Below, in pieces: positions 15,114 to 28,034 of a stretch of 64,000 nt of DNA (the stretch's first letter is position 1; every line of letters starts with the position of its first letter). A program made the position numbers and the translations under genes. The notes under the pieces were generated by a model. The model was not told the origin of the DNA, made no database searches, and was given only the letters and a program-made list of their open reading frames with translations. The stretch spans positions 62,001 through 126,000 of the forward strand of contig JAREIK010005785.1 in NCBI GenBank assembly GCA_029783825.1. Reading direction: 5' to 3'. The stretch comes from Sapria himalayana. Taxonomy: Eukaryota > Streptophyta > Magnoliopsida > Malpighiales > Rafflesiaceae.

Positions 15114-15997
15114 ATTAGAATCAATCTTTGCAAAATCTAGAACAAAAAAACTTATTTACTCATATGTTCACTTTGTACAATTTAATAATTGCATATCAAT
15201 ACAATTACTAAGATTTTTAATACAAACCTTTATCTTCCTGGCGGGCCTAGACCATGAATATCATACCAAAGCTTTAGGAAAAGACTAATATCCATTGCTT
15301 TTATTACATGCATCAGTGAGCAATGCACGATGATGTCTAGACCAGCCTGACAATTATATATTCAAAAGTTTGTCTATGTGTAAATGTGTGTGTGTGTATG
15401 ACAATTTATACATGTCTACAAATAAATATATGCACCCACTTATGTACATACTCAGTATATACCTACGTATATATTCAGTATATACGTACGTATATACCAA
15501 GTATATTCATACTTATATACTCGGTATATGTACATATACAGTGCATGTCATGTACCACATGACTCTGAAAAGAAAGATTAGCACACCACAAAAGCTAGCA
15601 CATGAGGCAAAGTATTGCACTGCCATAACATCCAACTATGCATGGTAAGTAGAAACCTAGTATCATTAACAAATTGCACAAGCTTCAGACTTTACGAAAA
15701 ATATTTGACAAATAGAAAATAAAAATAGTTGCCCGGTGAAAATCAAAATAGTAAATGCCCAGACAAATCGAATTTTTATCTTCCAAAACAAAACAAAAAA
15801 ATAACACGTGCCAATACAAAATAATACAATCTCTAATGACCATGATGCTAATTCAATAATAACATGCTTTCTATTTTATAAATATAACATGCTCTCGAAG
15901 ATAAATTTTCATCATGTATTTCTTCTTATGTGTGGCATTGTACTCACTCTCTTTTATAGGTTTGGTTTCATTAGGAATGAGGCACCTAAAAGCATGT
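15114..15997. other. CACTA interior without recognised gene; palindromic TA/GTAC repeats
   Basis: This holds a short GC-richer patch at 15,235-15,350, a block of GTATATACGTACGTATATAC-like palindromes at 15,430-15,550, and otherwise AT-rich sequence. Only short open frames occur, and none resembles a known protein. It is single-copy in the window; homology to the second duplication copy starts only at about 15,998. Confidence 0.5.
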
Positions 15998-16319
15998 ATT
16001 TATATTATTGAACATGATATCAAAGTGGGGGAAATAAAAGTGATAATGCCGCCACCACCACCATATTTCAGCTTACATGTTGGAGAATACCCCAAGACAC
16101 CTGATGTTTTTTTAAAGAACAAAATTAAAAGTGTTTGGAGCAGGCCATCAATATAAAGCACTACACTATCTAGACTAGATACGAGTGAAATAAATAATAC
16201 ATAAATTAAAATAGTGCAATAGATCTAATAAATATAATATATATTCATCACCTCAAACTTAAAAGAAAAAAGAAATTAAGATACTCCAGATAATTCTCAT
16301 TAAAATCTTTGCCAACATT

Positions 16320-16520
16320 GTGATGAGAATGGTTATTGCCTCGCCTAGCACGTGCCCAACCCAGAATAGCCTAGGTCTGAACAAGGAGAGCCAGGCATGC
16401 CCTCATCAGGGCCTGGCCATGGCACCTGGTCCAACTAACAAGGGCCCAGGCCCTAGACCCTATCATGTGGGCAATGTCTCTTGGATAGTGTGTTCAGGTA
16501 GCAAGTGCTAAGCATGATGG
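16320..16520. other. GC-rich island, unknown repeat (copy 1)
   Basis: About 200 bases rich in GGGCCTGG, GGCCATGG and CCCAGGCCC words, standing out sharply from 75-80% A/T flanks. The same island is at 38,848-39,050. Open frames cross it on both strands but none is conserved between copies as the same protein. It could be a fragment of an LTR or a captured gene; unrecognised. Confidence 0.5.
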
Positions 16521-19330
16521 CATCATTATATTAATATATTATACATAACATAGAAGTGCTAATTCTTATGTGTATCCATATATACACATAATATAATTAT
16601 TGTGTATTACAATATACAAAATACATACATAATGTATAGAGAATGTACATACAATGTGTATATATACTCATATTGAATATATACATATACACATTGTATA
16701 TAAATAGAAATTATTGTGTAGATACATGTATACGTAATGTAAATACAAAATATATACATACATACCTACTATTTAGAAAATTTAAAATTAAAAATTAACA
16801 AAATTAAATAACATTAAAAAAAATTCTTTAATTTAAAAGTATAATTAATGCTTATAGAATAAAAAATGGTAACATAATCTTTCAAAATAAAACTAAAACA
16901 TAAAAAATTTTACAAATCATTAAATCATAAAAAGATAAAAATTATAAGATCTTTTTCAATCTAACTATTATGATCTGTACAACTTTAATTTTTATCATAT
17001 ACTTCATCATATGTATTTTGTTGTTAAGTAGGAATTTGATCCTGAAGTCTCATCTATGTATTATCTTAATCTTTATATCATACCAAATTTTCAATAATAT
17101 TGATTGTAATTTGATTTTCCTATCTAAAATAATATTCACAATCATAAATATGATAGACATTAATATACAATAAACATAGTAAAGATCAGAAAATCATGAG
17201 ACATTTTAGATATCAAGAAAAAAATTTTATATAATATTTACAAAGTCAATGCATCTAGATTCTTTATATCCTCTAAAAAAGTACAACAATAATTGATGTC
17301 TAATTACTTTAACAAGTGATACTTATAGCTCTAATTTATCACTTACCTCTAACTTATTTGAATTAACTCTTTATTCATATCTAGAACAATAAAGATGATA
17401 ACAAGTTATTCATTTATAAAATATGAATATATGAATATATTCATATCTTAAGATAAAAATGCCTTAAGTTTATATATTCCATGAATCAAATAACATTAAT
17501 ACATTATTGTACATCCTGACATATTCAATGTTATTTGATGTCTTTTTAAAATGTATATTTAATGAAATCTCATGATTATTTTTTTTGTATTGAATCTATT
17601 TAGTTTTAATTATATTTAGAAATTTTTTAATAATATATGATGTGCTTTCAATGAGCAATATTCAATGATTCTCTTGGTATTACTTGATAAGGATTGAATA
17701 CGTTTGGTAGCATTTGATGACAATTCCATGTTATTCAATTACATTCAAATTTTATTTATGATACGACTTTTTATTATTGCATATGAATTTTTTTTTGATC
17801 AATTTTAATCATTTTCAATAAGTATGTAAGATATGTTAACATATTTTTTATAGTTCATGAATAAATTATATGTGTAGGTCTTACAAAAATAAAACATACA
17901 TCAAATAATTTGAAATAAAAAATTCATAAGAAATAATGAAAAAAAAAATAAACAAAAAAATAAAATACATACTAATAACACTTGAGATTTGGATGATTAA
18001 AAAAATGAAAAAAAACTATTTTATAAATGAGCAAGAGGGGCTCTCAAATGAAAGAGCAAGCAAGATGAATCTTCACCAACCCATAGTAGAATTTTCCCCA
18101 CATATCAATGATCTTCAATTTTATTTGTTGGATTTTTATACAAATTGATAATTTTCAATAATATTCAATAATATCAAATATTTGTTTAATGATATATGAG
18201 TTTTAAAAATATATGATTTATTTTGATATATTTTAACATTTGTTTTATGACACTTGATTTTGTTTATTAAATTCCAAAACAATTCATTGATATTTGACAT
18301 CATAAAATCAATCCTACTTCATCAAAATAGAAATATAGATATTTTTATATATGTCCACAAATTATTGTTCATTTTGAATATGAGAAAAACTCTTGTTACA
18401 CTTGCTAGTAAAAAGTTAAACAACATACACCTCTAATGATTTAAATATGTTATATAAAACTAAAATATGAACATGTTATTAAATTTTTTAAAAATAAAAA
18501 AAATTCATAAATATTTGAAGTCATAAAAAGTTGACCTAAAATGATTTTAAAATAAATCACCAATATATAAAAAATATATAAAAAATATATAAAAGGATAA
18601 AAATTCATGAATATTTATCACATTTCAAATAAAATAGTTAAAAAAGTCAGAATTTCATGACATTTTATGGAAAACTTTTAGTATCGATCAAAAAATATTC
18701 TAACAAATGTCAAATAATTATCATTGAAAATATATCAAATAGTATTATCCCTCCATCAAATGTATTGGATAATGTTCAAGATTCTTTCTATCACCACTTA
18801 CATTGCAAAAAATCATCATAAAACTAAATTAATATACATTATATATATATATATATTTGAAAATTTAATGCATGTACACACACACACACACACAACATCA
18901 TATGTATATATGCATATGCATATATGTATGCAAATCTATAAATATATATAGATATATTGATGTTGTTATATATGATGTATAAAATTATATGTGGATGTTA
19001 TGAATGATAAACATGTACGTATAAATTTACATATAGGTGTTAAAGGCGATCTTAAATCATGATTGAAACAAAAAATAATTACTTGCTTGTTTAATTTACA
19101 GTATTAGATATATTTTTATGAACTAAGAAGGCAACGGCTAGAAAATAAAATGAAAGAAAGGACATATTTTTGAACCAAAGATCATATTCTAATTATGATT
19201 CTAGGAAAATAAAAATAAAAAAAGATATTTTAGTAAAATGAAGATTGTTGCTAGCGATAGTCATTTCTTAAAATTTTTTTCTGCTAGATCTTTCTCTATT
19301 TAGTTTTATTCATAGTGTGTTCATTTTCAT
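16521..19330. other. AT-rich non-coding stretch (copy 1)
   Basis: Very A/T-rich with many dispersed TTTGATAT, ATTCAATAAT and TGATTTGA words around 17,500-18,350. Contains a (CA)n run at about 18,875-18,894. The last part (about 19,020-19,330) probably includes LTR sequence of the adjacent copia relic, since it lies beyond that relic's polypurine tract. No gene seen. Confidence 0.6.
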
Positions 19331-19334
19331 CCCA

Positions 19335-19355
19335 CCCCCCCCCCCCCCCCCCCCC
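19335..19355 (+). repeat. Run of 21 cytosines at the copia polypurine tract
   Basis: An unbroken C run on the + strand (poly-G on the coding strand of the copia relic) exactly where copy 2 has CACTCCCCTTCAAG (41,871-41,884). It is an expansion of the polypurine tract specific to copy 1, or a sequencing/assembly artefact. Confidence 0.9.
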
Positions 19356-19489
19356 TCAAGCATGGCAATGCAGCAGAATTAGTGTTAAACTTGTATTGAA
19401 AGTCATTAAATAAAAGGTATTGTAAACTTTCATGTAAATATCAACAATTTGTTTAGAGGAAAGATGAAGGAGTTAAAGATGCTGAACAT

Positions 19490-19990
19490 GACATTTTCAT
19501 GAATAAAATGGTAGTCAATTTCAATGTATTTGATGCAAGAATGAAACATATGATTATGTAATAAGTTAATAACATTCTGATTGTCACAAAGGAGGAGAGG
19601 TTGATGTTCGGGTTGAATGCCAATGTCATGGATAAGATATTGGAGTCACATGAGATCAACAATAGTAGTGACCATGGTGCAATATTATTTGAATGGACTA
19701 GAGTGGGAGATAGTATGTTACTTCTTGGAACCAAAATTGATGTATTTTCATGAATAAAATGATAGTTAATTTCAATTTGTTTGATGCAGGCATGAAAAAT
19801 ATGATTATGTAATAAGTGTGAATAACATTTTGATTATCATGAAGAAGGAGAGGGTGACGTTCGGGTTGAATGCCAATGTCATGGAGAAGATATTGGAGTC
19901 ACATGAGATTAGTAACATTTGTGACCATGGTGTGATATTATACTTTTGTACTAGAATGGGAGATAGTAGGTTACTTATTTGAAGCAAATT
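19490..19990 (-). pseudogene. Copia RNase H remnant with 251-bp tandem duplication (copy 1)
   Basis: The minus strand reads Leu-Cys-Asp-Asn-Gln at 19,577-19,591, followed by a Lys-Tyr-Ile-Glu-Ile-Asp-Tyr-His-Phe motif near 19,505-19,530, the conserved end of copia RNase H. A second, more diverged unit of the same region starts 251 bases later (GAATAAAATG at 19,501 and 19,752). Stops interrupt both units. The same duplication is present in copy 2, so it predates the segmental duplication. Confidence 0.85.
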
Positions 19991-20503
19991 AATGTATTTT
20001 GATTCAAGAAAGATGCAAAAACTAACAGTAATTTGTTAAGTTAAAAGGATGACTTACCTAATCTACATTACAAAATGCATTAAAAGTAAGTGAAATTTAT
20101 TATAAAAATCTCACACCACATGTGAGGGTTTCCTTGATGCAACTAAGTCTGTGTTTGACTACATGAAAGTTCATGGTTGGATTTTAGAAGTGTTGACTGA
20201 CTAAGTTTACAGCATAGCTATGATCAAGGTGAGTTAAGGCGAGACATTGAAGGGACCCACAAAGTCATTGGTAAGTTATAGGATTAGTGAGATGCTCATC
20301 ATCTGGAATAGGAGTAGGTTTGTGGGCAATGGGGGAATTTATTTTTGTAGCATCAAGCATGTTTGTTTTAACTAAAAGGTCATGTGCATATTTAGTTTGA
20401 GTAAACAAAGAGGCATCAGAAAATTTTTAACCTCTATCCCCAAAAAATAATTGAGATTGCATAAATACTTCAAAGAGAAATCATCATTCAATCAAGTAAT
20501 GAG

Positions 20504-20990
20504 TTAATGTATAAAAAAGAAGTCATTACCAATAAGAATTATGTCATCAAGATAAACAAAAAAGAGAACAAGATTATTAAGTGTGATGAATGAATAAAGA
20601 GTTATCAGCTTGACTGAATTTAAAACAAAAAAAAGGATTTTTGACAAAAGTTTAGCAACCCAAGCACAAGGGGATTGTTTAAGGCCATATATAGCCTTAT
20701 GTAGAAGACAAAGACAATGCATGCAGATTGTTCTCAAGAAACTAGAATATTATTTCATGAAAAACTTCTCTAAGAGATAACCAATTAGGAAAAGATTCTT
20801 GACAATAGAGGGGATGAGATGACTAGTGGTAGCCTTGATAATGGCCAAATGTTCACCAAAATCAAGTCTAGAAATTTGGTAAAATCTCTTACCAACTAAA
20901 CATGCTTTAAAGCAGTCAATCATATCATATTCTTTGAATTTGGTGCAATGTACCCATTTGTTGCCAATAACTTTAAAGACCTAAGTGTTA
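20504..20990 (-). pseudogene. Copia reverse transcriptase remnant (copy 1)
   Basis: On the minus strand an early RT block (Gly-Asn-Lys-Trp-Val near 20,960, then Lys-Ala-Cys-Leu-Val) leads to the Ala-Ile-Tyr-Gly-Leu-Lys-Gln motif (about 20,680-20,700) and a catalytic Tyr-Leu-Asp-Asp at 20,543-20,554. This is the standard copia RT order. The last 78 codons are open, but stops and probable frameshifts occur upstream, so no complete polymerase is encoded. Confidence 0.9.
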
Positions 20991-21059
20991 TTAGCATGAA
21001 TAGGAGCAAATTCTTCTTGCATGGAAGCAATGCAGATGGAGAACCTCGAGAGTATTTTT

Positions 21060-21990
21060 TTAGTGTCTTAGGATCATTGCTAACAAAAAAGACAAGTATT
21101 GAAAACTATTCATCAAGATTAGAAAACTTGTAATGGAAAGATTATGAAAGAAATATAATTCATTTTTTATATTAAGAAAATAAATATCATTAAAGACTAC
21201 GTGTTGTGAAATGTAAATCCAATTTGATGGTGGATCAAGACATCTATAACATTTGTGTAAAAAATTATATCCTAAAAAAGAACAAGATACAACATTTTTT
21301 GAAGATTTATGCATGTTAGAGGTTTTTAAATAAATAAAGAAGAGCGACCAACAACACATAAGATATAGTAACTTGGATGGTAGCTAAATAATTTAAAATA
21401 TGGATAATTATTACCAATAAGAGATAGATGTAGACTATTAATATGATAAGACATAAGTAGCAATTAAGAAGGTATAAACCAGATTTTAAATGGATATTAG
21501 CATGGAAAAAAAGAGTCAAACTTATTTCTACAATATATCTATGGTTTATCTCACCTAATCACCGAATTCATTTTGTTCATGGGTATGAAAATATGATATT
21601 TATTTTATCCCATATTGAAGCAAATGATTTGAAAAATTAATTGAAGAAAACTTATCTCCATCATATTACAAAGTTTTTATCAAAAATTTTTTCATCAAAC
21701 ATTTGAAATTTTTGAAAACATGGGTAAAAATTAGATTTGTATCTTAAAGGATATACACATATGTATTGGATAAAATCATCAATAAAAATAACATTGTATT
21801 AAAATTTATGTGTGGAAATAAGAATATTGGGCCAATTATATCACTGTGAATTTTTTCAAGATGAAAACTCGCAGTAGGTTTTGATTTATTAAATAAACAT
21901 TTGCGATATTTTCCAAGTTGATAATTAGTGCAAGGAGTATCCTTAACTATCCAATTGGAAATAGTAATAACTTTTTAATTTTCTAAATTT
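21060..21990 (-). pseudogene. Copia integrase remnant (copy 1)
   Basis: The downstream part reads Phe-Leu-Gly-Tyr-Asn, then Tyr-Arg-Cys-Leu-Asp-Pro and His-Val-Val-Phe (about 21,180-21,290), typical of the sequence after the copia integrase core. The core itself (about 21,600-21,980) is recognisable only by comparison with the better preserved copy at 44,225-44,542. Multiple breaks. Confidence 0.8.
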
Positions 21991-22199
21991 TTTAAAAAGG
22001 CATAATTAGGATGCATTAAACAAGCATACCAAATTTTTGAGTATCCTACTTGAGATTTTGTAATAATATAAGTTTCAATTTTTTCATGTTATAGGATAAA
22101 AAAATTCTTATTTATGATAATTTGTCATTATCTACTGTATAGAGTCATTGATAACAAAAACTGAAAAATTTAAATTCAAATAACAATCATTGTCATGAA

Positions 22200-22620
22200 T
22201 AAGTTGACTAATAGCTAATAAATTTATTTTTTATCTCAAGAACTACTAAAACATCTTTAAAATTTAATTTATCATGATGAATGTTAAGAGATACATTACC
22301 AGTATAGTAAGTAATTAGTAATGCTTCTCTATCTCCGACAAGAATGCGATCATTACCAAAATAAGGTTTCAAAGTTTTTAATTTAATTCACATATGAGGA
22401 TACTCAACTTTGTGAATAGCTGAATTTTAACTCATAATTTTTCAAGGGAATCCATCTAGGTGAAGATGACATGATCATGGATGTGAATTTTAAATTATCA
22501 TAACTTAGATTTTCTAGAATTTTTTGAGTTATGTGGAAATAAGTGTAAGTAATAATTTGTAATAATTCTTCCTTTCCTCCACCTATTTTTTTACAAATCA
22601 TACTTTTAACATTTTTAATG
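22200..22620 (-). pseudogene. Copia GAG-pre-integrase / gag end remnant (copy 1)
   Basis: The minus strand carries the Leu-Val-Gly-Asp-Arg-Glu-Ala-Leu motif and a Leu-Asn-Phe-Lys block that matches the better copy at 44,722-44,922. Upstream a short open frame (22,404-22,601) has a Cys-Lys-Lys start that could be a decayed zinc knuckle, but this is uncertain. Confidence 0.65.
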
Positions 22621-22789
22621 CTCCTAGTAGATTGAATAATCTAATCTCATATAATAATAATAACTTTCTAAAATGAGATATCATCTCGAGAGGAGATATT
22701 CCAAATATCATATGTGGCAAGATAGTAATGATGGATCCAATGGATCTATAATGAATTCTATTTATTATTGATACACACTAGTTTCTTAA

Positions 22790-24250
22790 TGAAAAAAAAT
22801 ATTATTCTTTGGGTTGATCAAAAGAAGACACAACCCACTGTGAGAAATAGGTTTAAAAACCATGTTCCATGAGATCTTGTGCCTATATATATCTCTCTCT
22901 ATGGTAGGGCAGCCCTATAAAAATCTTCTACACAAGTTATCAATGGATATGCCTATAGCCTGGGGGATGAGGAAGAGTAAAAACTAGTATCCTCAACAAC
23001 TCTATCCTCTTTGTGACAGTCAATAATTTTTCAGCCCATAGTTGTATTATAGAAGAGATCTCATGGACTAGAAAAGAATTGTGAAGTGATCAATCTACTT
23101 GATGATTATGGAACTCCCATAAATATAAAAGGAAGTTTGATGTGTGAGAAATCAGAATTATTAATGATCAATTCGTGGTGCTCAAGTTTTATCCCTCAAA
23201 AGAAGAAGTTTGATTTGGAGGGATTACCATGTAGTCCTGATGGTTCAGAAAATAATTGGACACTATCTAATAAGGAATTACTAGAATATCATTCTCTTTT
23301 TGAAAAAAAAAAGATGAAGATCATCTACATACATAAGATGAGAAATTTATTGTTTAGTATATCATGGATGGAATAAAAATATAGTATTTAGTGGTATAAT
23401 TAAATTGTTTTGATACTTATTCCATAGCAATAATAAAGATGTGGTGAAATAGTGGATCATCATAAGTTAGACCTTTTCTTTCCTTGAAAATAATCATGCA
23501 TATTCCCATTTATCTTTAGGGAATAGTTAGTGGTTGAAATACACAGATAACAAATATTGATGATCTTGTTCCAGAAGCCCAGTGCATGCAACATCTCAGT
23601 TATGAATATCTAATTTACCCTGTCAAAAATCTTTTGCAGGTCCATCTTGATATAACACCTAGGAGATATACCCTTCCATGTATATCTTCTAATGTTGAGC
23701 AAGAAGAAATTTATTCATTATTAACCTTACTTTATATACCAAAGTTGGGTCAATAAAATCATCAACTATAGACTTGATTTATGAAATCATTAGTTTAAAT
23801 ATGATCTTGTTAATGACATTACAACAAGAAATAAATTTATATTGTTTAATAGTAGATGAATGATAAGATTTAAGAATTAAGACAATAAATGCATGTTTGA
23901 TATGTTCCAAGATTTTTCCATTAAGAATAAATGCTTATCATGTATTAGTAACATCTTGTCTAATATATTCCTTTTGTGTTTACAAAATTTCAAAGAAATC
24001 CCATCAGACCCTAAGGATTTTAATTCCCATGTATTAAAAAAAGTAATTTCTATTTTTTCATAGAAAAATGATAAGACAATTTCATATACACTCAAGGGTC
24101 AAGATCATTCCAAACTTGACTACGTACAGCTAGATAAGAGGGGGATTATATGTAGTCCCAAAAATATTTTGAATATTATTTGTGAATTTTAATGGCACTC
24201 CTCCTAAAGAGCTAGTAGGGTCCCCATTTCCATCAATGATAGAGACAATA
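22790..24250 (-). pseudogene. L1-type LINE reverse transcriptase relic (copy 1)
   Basis: Minus strand, from high to low coordinates: the Leu-Lys-Ser-Leu-Gly-Ser-Asp-Gly block (in 23,877-24,095), a decayed central RT region near 23,560-23,720, an Asp-Pro-Leu-Ser-Pro-like block near 23,470, Tyr-Val-Asp-Asp at 23,320-23,331, and a C-terminal part with a Met-Gly-Val-Pro motif near 23,110 that runs on to about 22,790. Plant LINE ORF2 RT has this order. There is no endonuclease domain, so it is 5'-truncated. The plus-strand open frame at 23,086-23,376 is simply the antisense of this RT. Confidence 0.85.
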
Positions 24251-24284
24251 TAATTATTTAGCAACCTTGAGTTAATCATGGCAT

Positions 24285-24640
24285 GAAATGTAACACCCAA
24301 AAAAATGATTTGGGCAAATGAATAAGATAAATATTGAGTTAAACCAAACTTGGGGTTTTCTAAGAAATTAAGAAATGATTAAATAATAATTGATAAATAT
24401 TAAATGATATATGATTATATGGATAAATGTCAAGTGCAAATGAATATGTAAATATATAATTGAATATTATATGTTAAATAAAAAATTGACCAAATCTGAA
24501 AAATTAACTAATAGAAAAAGTACAAAATTTAAATTTGGTAAATGAGGACCAAAGGGTCATATATGAATACATTATATGTCTAAGTATGATTATGAGAAAC
24601 TTAAAATGAAAATAAAATAAAATATGGGTTATATTATATT
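24285..24640 (+). mobile_element. Possible LTR remnant beginning TGTAACACCC (copy 1)
   Basis: The sequence TGTAACACCCAAAAAAATGA at about 24,291 and a later GAGGACCAAAGGGTCA resemble the start and interior of many plant Ty3/gypsy LTRs. The same segment follows the LINE in copy 2 (about 46,861). No terminal CA partner or target duplication was found. A Ty3/gypsy RNase H relic in the same orientation exists at 51,385, which is compatible but not proof. Confidence 0.25.
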
Positions 24641-25370
24641 CATATATTCTCATAATATATGAATATATTATGAGAAACTTGTTATCATCTAGACATATAT
24701 AAGGTAAGAATAGATATGTCTAAAAAGTAAATTAACTCATATTTAACAAACCAACCTATCACTTACCTCTATAATATTTGAATTAAAAAATTATCATCTT
24801 CAGATACTTCATAATCATAATTTCATTAAAAAAATACTTATTTTCTTAATATTCAAATACATTTTTTAATTAATCATAAATTTTACTTTTTAATTTTTAT
24901 AGCTAATTAATCTCTAATCTAAATGTAAAAAGTTTTTATAGTTATACATATAGTATGATACAATTTTTTATAGTTATATATTATTATACATATAGTATAT
25001 ATAATTATAAATAATTATATATAATTAAACATATCGTTATATATAGATATATTCATACAAGTAGTTATATGTAGTTGAACATAAATATATACAAAGTTAT
25101 AAACAAATATATAGATTTACATATATGTATACATATATTTATACATAATTACAAATATAGTCATATATAATTATATAGAGTTTTATATAGTTATACAAAT
25201 ATTTATATATAGGTATACACTTATAATTTAGTAGTAGATATAATAAATGAAGAGTTTTAGAATACTACAAACCTTGCAAATTATTGATTTAAAACAAACC
25301 ATGCTAAATTCTACTTCACTAAAAATACTATCTCATGATTTTGAAAACCATAATGTCATAAATATATAAT
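24641..25370. repeat. AT-rich degenerate minisatellite (copy 1, block 1)
   Basis: Contains repeated ATAGTTATATA, GTTATACATATAG and ACAAAGTTATAAACA words. A unit beginning ACAAAGTTATAAACAAAT near 25,093 recurs near 26,375 and 26,905, showing a higher-order organisation. No gene seen. Confidence 0.65.
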
Positions 25371-25750
25371 ACTATAATATATATGTACATTTATACTGTA
25401 GTATATATTTACATATATATTGATATATATTTATATATATAAATATATTAGTATAGATGTATTCACTGATATATATGTATTTGTACATATATATAGGTAT
25501 ATATGTACAAGTATTTATATGCACATATATACTAAGTAAATGTACATATACATTGTAATGTATATGTATATGTATATATATATACGTGTATACATACACT
25601 ATAGTATATATGTACATGTATATACATTTACACTGCAGTGTATATGTATAAATATGTAAATATATACAGGTAAATACTTATACATATATACAAGTATTAC
25701 ATATAATATATGAACATGTACACTATAGTGTACATGTACATATATGCTCA
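25370..25750. repeat. TATGTACATATAC palindromic block (copy 1)
   Basis: Dense succession of self-complementary words including ACACTGCAGTGTA and ATATATGTACATGTATATAC. The counterpart is 47,940-48,290. Likely to extrude hairpins; no coding meaning. Confidence 0.7.
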
Positions 25751-26350
25751 ATCAAGTTCCACGTGTAAAATCACTTGGCTACTAAATTATTGTTTTTGTT
25801 TAGATATCAAGTGAATAAGCAAAACAAAACCTAGATGATAAGATATATCAAATAGAAATGCATTAAGTCTATTGAAGTTCATAATTCAACCATGAAAGAA
25901 ACATAATAGCAAATCTAAATGATTACAAGTTTCAAATTTTATGAATATTTTTTCAGTATTCATTAGTTTAATAAAGAAAAAGAAGAAAGTATGTGATAGC
26001 TATCATCCAAATCATACATGATGTTTGAGGTAGTTTGCATTGATCCATAGCTCAAATACCTCATTTTAAGCAGCAACAAACTCATGAGATTTGTATGATT
26101 TCATTACTAACTCATGTAACTATCCCAGAATGTACCCAATGAACTGAGGGTGTAAATTGTTAAACAAATTGGAGCTTATATTACTCTCATTAATATAAAA
26201 ATATTGTGAAATGATTACAAGTCACAAATTTTATGAATATTTTATAAGCATTCTTTAGTTTTATAAGGAAAAAGAAAATAACACATGATAACTATCATCC
26301 AAATCATACATGATTTCTGAGGTTGTTTTGCATTGATCCATAGCTCAAAG
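25750..26350. repeat. Tandem duplication of about 292 bp (copy 1)
   Basis: GATTACAAGT at 25,921 and GATTACAA at 26,213 start two similar units, each ending near GCATTGATCCATAGCTC. The same pair is in copy 2 (48,457 and 48,750). On the minus strand the end of unit 1 reads GAGGTATTTGAGCTATGG, the decayed equivalent of the primer-binding-site-like word seen in copy 2. Confidence 0.75.
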
Positions 26351-27346
26351 AAATTATAAGTAGTTATACATAAATGTATACAAAGTTATAAACAAATAAT
26401 AGATTTACATATATGTATACATAGTTAAAAATATAGTTATATTTAATTATATATAGTTTTATTTAGTTTTACAAATATTTATATTTTGTTATACACATAT
26501 AATAAAACATAATGTTGTATATTGTTATACATGTAATTATAAATATAGTTACATGTGGTTATACATATAGTTACACATACAGTTATACTTATATTTATAC
26601 ATGTAGGTATATATATTTATTCTTATAATTTTATATATTTAAACATATAGTTATGTATAGTTATAAATATAGTTACACATACAGTTATAGATATATACAA
26701 ATGTATATTAAATATAAGTTGTAAATTATATATTTAAATAAAATTATGTATACAGCTTTTATAGTTACACATATAATAAGAAATAATTATTTATAGTTAT
26801 ATGTTATTATACATATAGTATATATAGCTATAAATATTTTTATATAGTTAAACATATACTTATATATAGATATATTTATACAAATAGTTATACATAGATA
26901 TATAATGTTATAAATAAATATATAGATTTACATATATGTATACATAGTTTCAAATATAGTTATATTTAATTATATAGAGTGTTATATAGTTATACAAATA
27001 TTTATATATAGTTATACAAATATTTGTGTATAGTTATACACATATAGTTAAACATAATGTTGTACGTTATTATACATGTTATTATAAATATATTTAAATG
27101 TGGTTATACATATAGTTAAACATATAGTTATACTTATATTTATACATGTAGGTATATATATATTTTTTTATATACTTTTATATATGTATAAATATAGTTA
27201 TCTATAGGTATATATATGGTAAAATACATTTTTATATACTAATATATAAAAATGTATATTAGATAAATGTTGTTAATTATATTTTTAAATATAATTATGT
27301 ATAATATTTTATTGTTATATATATAGTCAACGACAATTATTTATCG
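26350..27346. repeat. AT-rich degenerate minisatellite (copy 1, block 2)
   Basis: Imperfect TATAGTTATACATATAGTTA-type units, with units restarting near 26,370 and 26,900. No gene. It ends at the insertion point of the ARF retrocopy. Confidence 0.65.

Positions 27347-28034
<688 letters not shown>

Larger units (their letters stand above)
19331..22620 (-). mobile_element. Ty1/copia retrotransposon relic, copy 1
   Basis: Read on the minus strand from high to low coordinates it shows the copia order: GAG-pre-integrase, integrase, reverse transcriptase, RNase H, then a G-rich polypurine tract and a TG-starting sequence that would begin the 3' LTR. The gag part is mostly missing and no 5' LTR was identified. 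Many stops and frameshifts make it non-functional. It abuts a LINE relic on the same strand near 22,620-22,790. Confidence 0.88.

Noticed and set aside
23086..23376. A 96-codon plus-strand open frame
   Set aside because: It is the antisense of the LINE reverse transcriptase, whose minus-strand motifs (including Tyr-Val-Asp-Asp) fall inside it; it is not kept in copy 2.
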